Shown here piece after piece: positions 8,880 to 16,477 of a DNA stretch of 64,000 bases; the stretch's first letter is position 1; each line of letters begins with the position of its first letter. The translations under genes and the position numbers were made by a program. The notes beneath the pieces are model-generated. The model saw only the letters and a list, made by a program, of their open reading frames with translations. It did no database searches and had not been told where the DNA came from. The stretch is from Sarcina sp034439435 (GTDB taxonomy: Bacteria; Bacillota; Clostridia; Clostridiales; Clostridiaceae): positions 434,001 to 498,000 of the forward strand of contig NZ_JAPCKJ010000002.1 of NCBI RefSeq assembly GCF_034439435.1, in the 5' to 3' direction.

Positions 8880-9236
8880 TTATATTTTGAAATCTAATTG
8901 CGTACTTTCCCTTTTCTTATTAAACCTTCTTATATGGATTTCTGTACAAATTATAGGGCCAAGTAAAACCAATACTATTACTAAAATATATCCTAAATTA
9001 GAAATTTCTAAACTAAACTTCTCTAGTATTAAAGTAAAAATCACAGAAAGTATAAAAGATACTAAAGAAGGTTTATAGATATAATTATTTGCCTCTTCCC
9101 AAGTTTCTCTATCCTTCATTGCATACTTACGTTTATATCCTACAAAAAGATTTGGGTATTCCTTGTAGTCATCATGTAGTTTCTTACATATAAGGCCTAC
9201 AACAAATATAACTGTTCCCATAAAAATTATAACCAA
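8880..9236 (-). CDS. SdpI-like family membrane protein
   Basis: A 118-residue membrane protein starting with TTG at 9236, supported by AAAGGAGT nine bases upstream. It has an N-terminal helix, then the SdpI-type soluble motif (VGYKRKYAMKDRETWEEAN), then two helices and a charged tail. The motif matches the C-terminal SdpI domain (GYRT..SM...ETW..AN). In Bacillus SdpI is the immunity protein against the SdpC toxin, but most clostridial members stand alone with unknown role, and no toxin operon is seen here. Confidence 0.7.
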   Translation of the reverse strand: MVIIFMGTVIFVVGLICKKLHDDYKEYPNLFVGYKRKYAMKDRETWEEANNYIYKPSLVSFILSVIFTLILEKFSLEISNLGYILVIVLVLLGPIICTEIHIRRFNKKRESTQLDFKI

Positions 9237-9719
9237 AAATATTTACTCCTTTCCTTAATAGAATAAAGCTACCTTATATCCAACTATAATTTCATATTTT
9301 TCCAAATCATACATATTTAATATTACCACTAATTTCTACCAAATTCATTCACCAAATAAGCTTAAATTCATTTACCTATGCTATTTTTTTATAAATTCCT
9401 TCTCTTTAAAGCAATACTCTTCAAAATATAAAAACTTAATGAAAACTTTGCATATAAAATTTAATTAAGCAAATACTAAGTTATGAAGAGGGTTTTTTTA
9501 ATACCTTCTTTCAAAACTACTTACTTTTTAAAAGCTTATAGGTCTAAGACTTAATAGCCTATCTCTTACAATTATTAAAAAGTGTAATAAATAGATTTAG
9601 TCAATCAACTTTAACTCTCTCAAGATTGTTGTCACTTCGTTTAATTAAAGAGAATGCCTCTCTTCAAAGAGACCTTAGATCTATAAGCAATTTATTTTTA
9701 CTAAGGAGGAAACCACTTT
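9237..9719. other. Intergenic region before tlp
   Basis: No ORF with a ribosome binding site. It holds the divergent promoters of the SdpI-like gene and tlp. I could not identify a convincing sigma-G promoter by eye. Confidence 0.4.
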
Positions 9720-9947
9720 ATGAAACCAAATCCAGATGATAGAAGAGATAATGTAGATAAGATTCAAAACAATATTGATAACACAGTTAAAAATATTCAT
9801 GAAGCTGAAACTATGATTAACTCAACAGATAATTCTAATACTAGAGCTGAACTAAAAGCAAAGAACGAAAGAAGAGAACAAGCACTAGATTCTATGATTG
9901 ATGAAATTAAGGAAGAAGCATGCCACAACAAAAATTCTTCTAAATAA
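9720..9947 (+). CDS. tlp: Small acid-soluble spore protein Tlp
   Basis: A 75-residue, very hydrophilic, cysteine-poor protein. The N-terminus MKPNPDDRRDNVDKIQ, the central NTVKNIHEAE and the EL.AKNERRE stretch are the Tlp signature, and length fits the family. Tlp is made in the forespore and helps protect or package the spore core. AAGGAGG is at the right distance from the ATG. Expression is expected under a forespore sigma factor. The spore photoproduct lyase gene lies 600 bases further on, on the opposite strand. Confidence 0.92.
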   Translation: MKPNPDDRRDNVDKIQNNIDNTVKNIHEAETMINSTDNSNTRAELKAKNERREQALDSMIDEIKEEACHNKNSSK

Positions 9948-10003
9948 ATACTTTCAGGTAATATTTTAAAAATTAAATTTATTATAATTTAAAGTAAGAC
10001 ATA

Positions 10004-10035
10004 TTTTAAGCTAGTTCTGAAGAACTAGCTTAAAA
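10004..10035. repeat. Perfect 15-bp inverted repeat after tlp
   Basis: TTTTAAGCTAGTTCT, a two-base loop, then its exact complement. There is no T-run, and the right arm runs straight into a copy of the dispersed repeat (10026-10060). Confidence 0.7.
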
Positions 10036-10060
10036 TCAACATTCACATAAAACAAAGCTT
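10026..10060 (+). repeat. Dispersed intergenic repeat, copy
   Basis: TAGCTTAAAATCAACATT, then AAAACAAAGC. Matches the ends of the 1200/13005 repeat. Confidence 0.45.
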
Positions 10061-10071
10061 AAGGTAAAAAA

Positions 10072-10103
10072 GAAAAGCTATTCCTCCCACTGAATAGCTT
10101 TTC
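10072..10103 (+). terminator. Intrinsic terminator of tlp
   Basis: GAAAAGCTATTC / GAATAGCTTTTC, a perfect 12-bp stem with an eight-base loop, followed by a short T-rich tail. It is preceded by A-runs, so it could also stop leftward transcription from the spore photoproduct lyase gene. Confidence 0.65.
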
Positions 10104-10568
10104 ATATACGCACATAAACATATACAATATAAATTAATACTTTCTGATGTCTTAAATATTATCACTAACTTTAGTATTTAACAACTTCTCAAAATGAACA
10201 AAAACTTACATATATTACAGTAACAAATTATTTTATCACATTATTCTAACCTAACTTTTAATTTCGTTAAAATATTCACTTTACTTATGCTATCTATTAT
10301 CTACTTCGATTTCGATAACTGAAATTGGTCGTACCACCTTATAATCGCCTATTTTAATCTCCTCTTAACTTAAAATTTATCAAAAAAGTAGGTATTTTTA
10401 TAAAATATTTTTAAGCTATAAAAACAAAAAAAATTGGAATAATTTTTCACTTTTTTTCATATATTTTAACTTATTATTGCTTTTTAAATTAATCATAAAA
10501 TCCCTCTAGTAAGGTTTATGCTTATTACTAGCTAAAAATCAATATTTAATCAAAATATAGTCCACCTA
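10104..10568. other. Gene-free stretch after the spore photoproduct lyase gene
   Basis: No ORF. Holds a diverged dispersed repeat at about 10526-10556 (GCTAAAAATCAATATTTAAT) and a stretch at 10335-10350 that superficially resembles a T-box core but has no gene behind it. Confidence 0.4.
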
Positions 10569-11579
10569 TTAAACCATATAACTTAAGGTTCCCTTAGGGA
10601 AATATTCCTTTATCAGTTCTAATATTAATTTTTCTGCTGGTTCTCTTTCCTCACTTTTGTATTGATATTTTCCTCTTCCTTTTGGTTTCATTTTAGTTCT
10701 ATGAAAAATATCGACTGCATGTAACATACTAGCTCTATTTATCATGTCATTTGAAATACCATAAGTCATGAATATAACCTCTATAAAAATTTGGTCTTTT
10801 AACCCTTCATTTAATTTTTCCCCTAGAGTTTTAAACATCTTTCTATAAAGATTTTCCCATCCCTCTACTAAAATAACTGGAGCTATATTTAATCCTATTC
10901 TATATCCTGCCTTATACATCTTATTGGCTGCTGCTATTCTCTCCTCTAAGGAACTTGTTCCTATTTCTACCTTCCTTATTATCTCCTCAGGATTAACTGA
11001 AATTCTCATTTGAGTATTTCCATTATGCTTAGCATCTAAGAGATCATTAATCATGTGAAACTTTGTAGCAAAGGTAGCTTTTGCATTTTCAAGCTTTCCA
11101 AATTCCTCAATTGCCCATCTTAAATTTCCTGTTATGGTATTTTCCAAAACCAAATCTGAGTTACATCCTAACTCATAAGTTGCCATCTTCCCTATCTTCC
11201 TTATATTTTTCTTTACTTCATTCATTATTTCATCTCTATTTACAAAAACTCTTAAATAAGAAGTAACTCCAAAATTGCAAACTAAATAGCAATAAAGACA
11301 ACTTGCAGCACATCCACTAGAGGTAAAGGGTACTATGAAATCTGCACTTTTGTCATTTTCCGTAAGCTTTAAAGTCTTTCTTGTACCTAAAACTAAGTAC
11401 TTCTTAAGTTTATTAAACTCACTATGAGGCTGAAATCTAAGCTCATTGATTCTATGATGAGACTCTATCTCTATGATTGGAACTCCTAAAGCTCTATATC
11501 TTTGAAGAAGCTCCCTCCCTTGAGCATATGCTATTATTCCTGGTTCATAATAAACCCTTACTGGCCTAAACTCTCTCAT
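10569..11579 (-). CDS. splB: Spore photoproduct lyase
   Basis: A 336-residue radical SAM enzyme that repairs the UV-induced spore photoproduct (5-thyminyl-5,6-dihydrothymine) in DNA at germination. The CxxxCxxC cluster motif is C90-AAS-C94-LY-C97, the same numbering as known Spl proteins; C139 (in YELGCNS) fits the conserved hydrogen-donor cysteine. The N-terminal VRVYYEPG and the later SVNPEEIIRKVE are also family-typical. GAAAGGATTGAGAAA precedes the ATG. No splA-like gene lies upstream. Expected to be made in the forespore. Confidence 0.93.
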   Translation of the reverse strand: MREFRPVRVYYEPGIIAYAQGRELLQRYRALGVPIIEIESHHRINELRFQPHSEFNKLKKYLVLGTRKTLKLTENDKSADFIVPFTSSGCAASCLYCYLVCNFGVTSYLRVFVNRDEIMNEVKKNIRKIGKMATYELGCNSDLVLENTITGNLRWAIEEFGKLENAKATFATKFHMINDLLDAKHNGNTQMRISVNPEEIIRKVEIGTSSLEERIAAANKMYKAGYRIGLNIAPVILVEGWENLYRKMFKTLGEKLNEGLKDQIFIEVIFMTYGISNDMINRASMLHAVDIFHRTKMKPKGRGKYQYKSEEREPAEKLILELIKEYFPKGTLSYMV

Positions 11580-11966
11580 TTTCTCAATCCTTTCCTTAAA
11601 TCTTTTATTCTCATAGAAATTATTTTTCCTTTAGTGTTTCTCTTTTATTCCTTAAATCCTCTACTTTTACATAAAATCTTATAATTATTTACTCAGAGTT
11701 TTTTCTAGTTTCGAGTTAATATAAAAATGTTACCTCCTTAACTTACCAATATGGTATAATCTTCTAGATAATATTTTTAATAACCCCAAGAAGAAGATTA
11801 TTTGTATAATAAAAAACCTTTTGGGATAAGCTTTATTGAATGATTTTATCCTTTTAAAGCTACTTAAGAAATATTTTCTATTGTATCTTTAAAGATATTT
11901 GCATAGGAAGATATCCTTTTCAGTTCTTTAAAGACTGGATTTTTCAATAATTAAGGAGGTTTTAGT
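11580..11966 (+). other. Structured leader before a small membrane protein gene
   Basis: Plus-strand hairpins are visible: ATAATCTTCT / AGAAGATTAT (about 11756-11806) and GGATAA / TTATCC (about 11824-11852), followed by short palindromes before the ribosome binding site at 11953. The left half holds the upstream region of splB and, on the minus strand, an orphan AAGGAGGTAAC at about 11735. No known riboswitch class recognised. Confidence 0.35.
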
Positions 11967-12290
11967 TTGAGTTATTTGCCAATAATATTTATAATTTTGT
12001 CATTTATTAATATCTTATATGACATAAGATGCTACAAAAGAAAGTCTATTACTCTGAATACCCCCTATAAAGTTATAGTAAAAACTAAAGAATATTTTAA
12101 AATCCAATTGATTTTAGGACTTATACCATCAATATGTATTATAATTTTTAGTTTACTTTTTAAATTAATTGGAAGCCTTAGTTTATATACAATAATTTGT
12201 ATTTTCCCTATAACAATAGCCTTTCCATACTTATTAAAAACAGTTTCTATAAAAGGAAATTATGTTGATATTATAGAACCTGAACTTTAA
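11967..12290 (+). CDS. Small three-helix membrane protein (paralogue of 13239-13544)
   Basis: A 107-residue protein with a TTG start behind AAGGAGG. Three hydrophobic segments (about 2-20, 47-68 and 73-92) surround a basic soluble loop (YKRKSITLNTPYKVIVKTKEYFK). It aligns over most of its length with the protein at 13239: FINILYDIRCYKRK matches FIKILWNIKAFKQK, and YFKIQL matches YYEMQL. Family not recognised. The two paralogues sit in a run of small membrane genes, probably from local duplication. Confidence 0.65.
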   Translation: MSYLPIIFIILSFINILYDIRCYKRKSITLNTPYKVIVKTKEYFKIQLILGLIPSICIIIFSLLFKLIGSLSLYTIICIFPITIAFPYLLKTVSIKGNYVDIIEPEL

Positions 12291-12553
12291 AACTTACATT
12301 TGGTTAAAAATCTAATACCAGCAAGGGACAATTTAATATGTTAAATATTATAATATTTTAAAAACTAATAACATTAAACTCATTAATTAATAGTAAAAAC
12401 TAACTTTTTTTAAAAATCAGCTTAAAATAAGAATGAAAATAATTAACTTTGTACTTTATCCACAGGATTTCCAGTTTGATATTGTTTACAAACAGATTTA
12501 TAATGAAATCGTTAATACTTAAAATAAAATATAGATTTAGGAGAGTGAGAGAT

Positions 12554-12661
12554 ATGTTAAGTAATATTGTCATTTATCTTAATTATGCTATCCTGGTAGC
12601 AATTATTATAGGTGGTATAGCCTTAATAGTTACAAGTTCCAAAAAGCATTGGCATCAGTAA
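12554..12661 (+). CDS. 35-residue single-span membrane peptide
   Basis: The ATG at 12554 is preceded by TAGGAGAG. The peptide starts MLSNIVIYLNYAI, has one long hydrophobic helix (about residues 4-27) and ends SSKKHWHQ. The size, single helix and polar basic tail resemble type I toxin peptides, but no antisense RNA can be shown from sequence alone. A pair of direct repeats (12663-12678, 12706-12721) follows, then the terminator at 12795. Confidence 0.55.
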   Translation: MLSNIVIYLNYAILVAIIIGGIALIVTSSKKHWHQ

Positions 12662-12662
12662 A

Positions 12663-12721
12663 CATTTGAGTTTTGACAAAATCTCACACACATAAATAAT
12701 CTATGCATTTAAGTTTTGACA
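12663..12721 (+). repeat. Two direct repeats after the 35-residue peptide gene
   Basis: CATTTGAGTTTTGACA at 12663-12678 and CATTTAAGTTTTGACA at 12706-12721 differ at one base in 16. Both contain TTGACA, a consensus -35 element, so they could be duplicated promoter parts. Confidence 0.5.
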
Positions 12722-12794
12722 TAAAAATGGACTTATTGAGCTTTAGTATAAGAATAAAGCTTAATATTTCCTACTCCAATTTTATTTACCTTTT

Positions 12795-12822
12795 TCTAGA
12801 GTGAGTAACTCTAGATTTTTTT
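12795..12822 (+). terminator. Strong intrinsic terminator
   Basis: TCTAGAGT / ACTCTAGA, an eight-base perfect stem with five-base loop, followed by seven T. It ends the transcript of the 35-residue peptide gene. Confidence 0.85.
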
Positions 12823-13004
12823 CGCTCAAAATATCAAAAACCTATGTAAATGACACCTCTAACTGGATTTTTTCAAATTAGAAAATACAAATAAAAGATA
12901 TTTGTGAATTTACTTTAGGCATACTCAAGTAAAAGCATAAATATTTGATTAGTTCATATACTTGAAATTATACGAATTAAATTTTAATCCACTCTTTAGA
13001 CCAA

Positions 13005-13036
13005 ACTAAAAATCAACACTAGTTTAAAACATAGCC
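13005..13036 (+). repeat. Dispersed intergenic repeat, copy 2
   Basis: Starts ACTAAAAATCAACACTAG and ends AAACATAGCC. Nearly identical to 1200-1231. Confidence 0.6.
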
Positions 13037-13238
13037 AAAATTAAAATAGCAAAAACTATGCTTTACTATTTTTTAGTTCTTTTAAATCAAATACCTCTTA
13101 TTGATAAACAGTTTTTTGATTTAATGGTAATTATATGCTCAGTATAGGAATATAATCCCCATCTCAATTTACATATTTTATATAGTATTGAAAATATTAA
13201 GAAATTTAAGTAAAATCATTTTAAAGGAGCTAATCTTT

Positions 13239-13544
13239 ATGAGAATAATAGAAATTTTATTTCTTTCCTTGGCATTTATAAAGATTCTTTGGAATATAAA
13301 AGCTTTTAAACAAAAGAAAAACACTTCAATGAAAAATAAATTTAAGGTTATAAATACAGAATATTATGAAATGCAATTAGCCTTTAGTCTTTTAATTTTT
13401 TTCCTAATTTTGATTCTATCTTTAAATAATATTAATCACCTTGGCTTATATTCAGCATTATGCGCATTATGTAATTTAATCTGCTTATACATCTTAGAAA
13501 AAATTGCATTAAAATTTGGTTATATATCATTAAATAAGGAATAA
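13239..13544 (+). CDS. Small three-helix membrane protein (paralogue of 11967-12290)
   Basis: The start is set at the ATG at 13239, eight bases after AAAGGAG; an in-frame upstream start at 13188 has no ribosome binding site. The 101-residue product has an N-terminal helix, a basic loop (KAFKQKKNTSMKNKFKV) and two further helices. It is clearly related to the 107-residue protein at 11967, showing local gene duplication. Function unknown. Confidence 0.65.
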   Translation: MRIIEILFLSLAFIKILWNIKAFKQKKNTSMKNKFKVINTEYYEMQLAFSLLIFFLILILSLNNINHLGLYSALCALCNLICLYILEKIALKFGYISLNKE

Positions 13545-13651
13545 ACTTTGAAAGGATTTATCCATACTGCAATAAGTCTCTATTAATAAGAAATGGTTAA
13601 AGAAATAAAAAATTTAAAACTTATACATTAATATGTAAGGAGGAATTTTTT

Positions 13652-13777
13652 TTGGCACTAATGAGTATCTTCTCAATAATTTATCTAATTTTAATTGTAT
13701 CACTTTTAATTTTAGGAATTTATGCTCTTATTCTGCTTATAAAAGCCTTAAAAATTTACATTAAAAAAAACTCATGA
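13652..13777 (+). CDS. 41-residue single-span membrane peptide
   Basis: TTG start at 13652 with AAGGAGG eight bases upstream; an in-frame ATG follows at 13661. The product has one hydrophobic helix (about residues 5-32) and a lysine-rich end (KALKIYIKKNS). It is the fourth small membrane gene in this rightward run. The long hairpin at 13807-13906 begins 30 bases beyond its stop and could also end this transcript. Confidence 0.6.
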   Translation: MALMSIFSIIYLILIVSLLILGIYALILLIKALKIYIKKNS

Positions 13778-13802
13778 AAATACTAAACTATACTTAATAA
13801 CT

Positions 13803-13906
13803 AAAAAAGAGTTATATGAAATAGAAAAGCTCTTAGGAAGTAGCTATTAGCCCTCTTATTCTAATAGGCTTTAAAGCTTCTTAAGTGCTTATTTCACATA
13901 ACTCTT
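13803..13906 (-). terminator. Long hairpin ending the minus-strand RNA
   Basis: An imperfect inverted repeat about 100 bases long: AAGAGTTATGTGAAATA pairs with TATTTCATATAACTCTT at the base, with further pairing up to a ten-base loop near 13851-13860. On the minus strand it ends in TTTTTT, an intrinsic terminator. It can also fold in the plus-strand transcript of the 41-residue peptide gene. Confidence 0.7.
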
Positions 13907-13952
13907 AAAAATTTTCTAAGTTGTTTAAAATTTATAGGAATATTCTCTACTC

Positions 13953-14072
13953 ACTAACCCCATTGTTAGTAACTACTTTAGATTAATATTAGCTTTAAAA
14001 ACAACTTAGATCTATTTTTTTAGATTCGCCATTGAATCTTGGCTCCCCGTTGAGCCATACTCACCATTGAGT
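13953..14072 (-). promoter_or_regulatory. Four ANTAR-target-like hexaloop hairpins
   Basis: In transcript order on the minus strand: ACTC-AATGGT-GAGT (14072-14059), GGCTC-AACGGG-GAGCC (14056-14041), GATTC-AATGGC-GAATC (14038-14023) and ACTAAC-AATGGG-GTTAGT (13970-13953). The first three are separated by only two bases. Stem bases differ between units but pairing is kept, while loop positions 1, 2, 4 and 5 (A, A, G, G) are fixed. That is the pattern expected of a protein-recognised loop. Confidence 0.8.
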
Positions 14073-14133
14073 TTTTACCTGTTTTAGATTTGTTTTTTGC
14101 TATTATTTTTAAGAAACCCTAGCTTAAGTTACT

Positions 14134-14172
14134 CAAAAATAAAAGATAGATACTCTCTTTGAATACCTATCT
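14134..14172 (-). terminator. Terminator between the cobalamin aptamer and the hairpins
   Basis: GATAGGTA / TATCTATC stem (one G-T pair) with a short loop, followed on the minus strand by CTTTTATTTTTG. It sits downstream of the aptamer and upstream of the hexaloop hairpins, the place for a B12-controlled stop. Confidence 0.7.
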
Positions 14173-14400
14173 AGGAAAATCTCTACAAGTTAATTGATAA
14201 ATCTATATTTTAATCATACTTATCTCTAAGCCACCTCTTTGTAGCTTCACTTCTCACTTTTAAATATGTTTACCAAGTTAAGACCATTACTTTTCAGTAA
14301 ACTTATTTACTTAAGTTTGGTGTTAATACCCTTCCAGTATGATAAAAATCCAATTACTTGTCTCTTTCCCCAGAAAGATAAACTATTACGGTTGAATTAG

Positions 14401-14550
14401 GCAGGTCTCCTGGCTCATGACTATATCTCCTTAGATCCTTCCCATGAATCCTCACAGTGGCATATTACCAAGTCGAAGTCATTTACAGTTGCTGGGGGCA
14501 GCTTTAGTTTCACACTAAATTCCCTATTAAACATTTCTGCACCTATTTCA
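14401..14550 (-). promoter_or_regulatory. Cobalamin (adenosylcobalamin) riboswitch aptamer
   Basis: The minus strand shows the conserved blocks in order: AATAGGTGCAG, GGGAATTTAGTGTGAAAC, GCTGCCCCCAGCAACTGTAA, GCCACTG, ATGGGAAGG and the B12 box ATGAGCCAGGAGACCTGCC. The aptamer appears complete. No protein gene follows on this strand before 10 kb; instead the hexaloop hairpins lie downstream. Confidence 0.95.
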
Positions 14551-14582
14551 AAAATAGATTTTGTATTTATCTACTTATTTAT

Positions 14583-14611
14583 ATTATATAAATAAATTCT
14601 CTATTTATCAA
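14583..14611 (-). promoter_or_regulatory. Promoter of the cobalamin-riboswitch RNA
   Basis: On the minus strand TTGATA (14611-14606), a 17-base spacer and TATAAT (14588-14583). Predicted transcription start is near 14575, about 25 bases before the aptamer. Confidence 0.75.
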
Positions 14612-14733
14612 TGTTTTTCCTTAAAAATCCTAATAGTTTAAAGGATTCTCTTAAAAAATTTACTTCTTAGAAACTATTTTCCTTCAATATTTTAGTATAT
14701 TATTAGTAAAATTGATATAAAAGGAGAATATTT

Positions 14734-15021
14734 GTGAAAGAAAAAATCAACTTGAAAATTTTAAATTTAGCTGCTTGGATAACTATAATCTTAACCTTTA
14801 TAACCCCTTTTGAATTAAATTCTGGTGGTTTTAAAACCTGGGGATTTCCCTTTAAATATTTTACAACATATGATTTCCCCCAAGATAGCAATACACTTCT
14901 ATTTTCTACATCAACCAATATTGGTGGTCTTTTTTCAAATATTGTACTTATATATTTGTTTATTACTATATTACTGTTTTTAAAAGAAAAGCTAAAAAAA
15001 CATAATAGCTCTACAGAATAA
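14734..15021 (+). CDS. Small two-helix membrane protein
   Basis: A 95-residue protein with a GTG start behind AAAAGGAGAA. Two hydrophobic segments (about 10-27 and 64-83) flank an extracellular-looking loop rich in Phe, Thr and Gly (GGFKTWGFPFKYFTTYDFP). Family not recognised. It is followed by a strong terminator at 15047, so it is transcribed alone. Its start lies about 120 bases from the divergent promoter of the cobalamin-riboswitch RNA. Confidence 0.6.
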   Translation: MKEKINLKILNLAAWITIILTFITPFELNSGGFKTWGFPFKYFTTYDFPQDSNTLLFSTSTNIGGLFSNIVLIYLFITILLFLKEKLKKHNSSTE

Positions 15022-15046
15022 TCTTCATACTCTATTTATCAAAGCA

Positions 15047-15096
15047 AGGGATGTGTATCAAAATAACTTAATAAAGTTTGATACACCTCCTTTTTT
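15047..15096 (+). terminator. Intrinsic terminator
   Basis: AGGGATGTGTATCAAA pairs with TTTGATACACCTCC, followed by six T. Confidence 0.85.
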
Positions 15097-15297
15097 CTAT
15101 GAATTTATTGTAATTCTATGTGTGATTTAATATCTTTTTACCTTAAAGATTCCTCTATTTTATTTATACCCTTTTTAGAAAAGCTTATGTTTTAGGTGAG
15201 TGTTTATTTTTTCATATCTCCTTTGGATCTATCGTTTAACTATTTGTAATATTTTGTAAAATAAGTTATAATTAGTATATATTTACAAAGAATTGAG

Positions 15298-15849
15298 GTG
15301 TTTATTATTATTATATTTATAGCTTTTTTAATTATAATTGCAACAAGTATCTCCTTAGGTAGAGGAAAAAGTCTTAGAAAACAGAAATTATTTATAGCTT
15401 CCTCTGTATCCTTAATATTAACTGGAATAATCACTACAATTTTAATAAAAAGTGTACTCTTAGTTAAACTAGTAATGGCTAAAGAAGTCAATTATATTGA
15501 TGATGCCGTTATAAACTGGGCACTTTATCACTTTGATTCTTATTTTAGATGGTCTTATTTATATGTAGTGATAATTCTAAGCGTGCTTATGGTTACACTA
15601 TACACAAATAAAACTATGAGAAATAAAGAAACCTTAAGACACTTTACTTTTCTATGTATAACTTCCATGGGAGTTATTTTAACTGCATCAGTAATCTACT
15701 CTTTCAGTACCGTGAATACAACCTTTAATCTTCCACTATATATAGGGGTAACCTCCATGGCTCAGGTATTCATACTCTATATTCCTCTTGTAGCTATGAG
15801 ACTTTATATAGGAAATCCTGAGGTTGAAAACACAGTTTTTACTATTTAA
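15298..15849 (+). CDS. Five-helix membrane protein
   Basis: About 183 residues with roughly five hydrophobic segments and a basic cytoplasmic loop (GRGKSLRKQK). The start is unclear: the in-frame GTG at 15298 overlaps the only Shine-Dalgarno-like sequence (GAGGTG at 15294-15299), so a downstream ATT may be the true start. Family not recognised. It precedes another small membrane gene on the same strand. Confidence 0.5.
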   Translation: MFIIIIFIAFLIIIATSISLGRGKSLRKQKLFIASSVSLILTGIITTILIKSVLLVKLVMAKEVNYIDDAVINWALYHFDSYFRWSYLYVVIILSVLMVTLYTNKTMRNKETLRHFTFLCITSMGVILTASVIYSFSTVNTTFNLPLYIGVTSMAQVFILYIPLVAMRLYIGNPEVENTVFTI

Positions 15850-15953
15850 TATATATTAATATTCCTATTTTCTTCATAAATATTGTATAATTAATATATA
15901 TTATGAAATTATTGGGTATCTTAAATGTATTTAGCATGTAGGAGGGATTGAAT

Positions 15954-16265
15954 GTGTTTTATTTCATCATAGAATTTCCTATAGGTATGCTATTTTGCAC
16001 CCTAAGTTACTTGGTTTGGATTAAGAAGAGAATAGATTTTATTCATTATTATCATATAAAAAGTGTTAAAGATATTGATGAATACTGTAATTGTATGGGT
16101 AGATGTGTGTTTTTTATAGGTATTGCCTTTTTGCTTCTTTCTACATTTGGATATTTAGGAGTCTTAGAATTAATTATTACTCAAGTATTTATTGGATTAA
16201 GTTTATTAATTGGTCTTACTATTCTACTTGTTTCTCATAAAAAACTTACTGGACATATATTTTAA
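15954..16265 (+). CDS. DUF3784-like small membrane protein
   Basis: GTG start at 15954, seven bases after AGGAGGG; the in-frame TTG at 15948 is too close to that site. The 103-residue product has a hydrophobic N-terminal helix, a soluble stretch (HIKSVKDIDEYCNCMGR) and two further helices. This pattern, a helix then a short motif ending in a Gly-Arg/Lys just before a second helix pair, resembles DUF3784. The match is from memory of the family and only moderate. Confidence 0.55.
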   Translation: MFYFIIEFPIGMLFCTLSYLVWIKKRIDFIHYYHIKSVKDIDEYCNCMGRCVFFIGIAFLLLSTFGYLGVLELIITQVFIGLSLLIGLTILLVSHKKLTGHIF

Positions 16266-16351
16266 ATATTATATCCAAAGTAAACGTTAGCTATAAAATA
16301 CTTTAGATAATTTCCCGTAACACTATCGGATTTATTTCCATAAATGTTATA

Positions 16352-16477
16352 ATGAACATATTACTAATTTATATTCCTACTATTTATGGAATTTTGTACA
16401 AAGTAAATATGAAAGCAGGTGAATTCTCAAAATGGGAAAAAATCGAATTAATTACTTGGTGCAGTTATAAGAACTGA
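16352..16477 (+). pseudogene. C-terminal remnant of a membrane protein
   Basis: A 41-codon frame (MNILLIYIPTIYGILYKVN... ending WCSYKN) with no ribosome binding site. The same frame continues upstream without stop to about 16310 (ISRNTIGFISINVI). One helix followed by a charged tail looks like the end of a decayed membrane protein, similar in style to the small membrane genes just upstream. Its stop falls inside the paired region at 16445-16525. Confidence 0.4.

Larger units (their letters stand above)
13803..14575 (-). ncRNA. Cobalamin riboswitch-controlled RNA with ANTAR-type hairpins (EutX/Rli55-like)
   Basis: The minus strand holds, in transcript order: a promoter (14611-14583), a full cobalamin aptamer (14550-14401), an intrinsic terminator (14172-14134), four hexaloop hairpins (14072-13953) and a long terminator hairpin with a T-run (13906-13803). 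No reading frame of useful length exists on this strand. All four loops read AAYGGN with A at position 1 and G at position 4, the feature ANTAR antiterminators such as EutV recognise. In EutX and Rli55, B12 binding truncates the RNA before the hairpins and frees EutV; without B12 the longer RNA traps it. The sequence parts are seen directly; the function is inferred from this match. The ethanolamine genes are not in the window. Confidence 0.8.

Noticed and set aside
10320..10350. T-box-like core (AAGGTGGTACGACC) on the minus strand
   Set aside because: Only a loose match to the T-box sequence, no specifier stem seen, no terminator next to it, and no aminoacyl-tRNA or amino-acid gene downstream.
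16409..16477. 22-codon leader peptide regulating the methyltransferase by translation
   Set aside because: No ribosome binding site, and the frame extends further upstream as a decayed membrane protein, so a dedicated leader peptide is unlikely.
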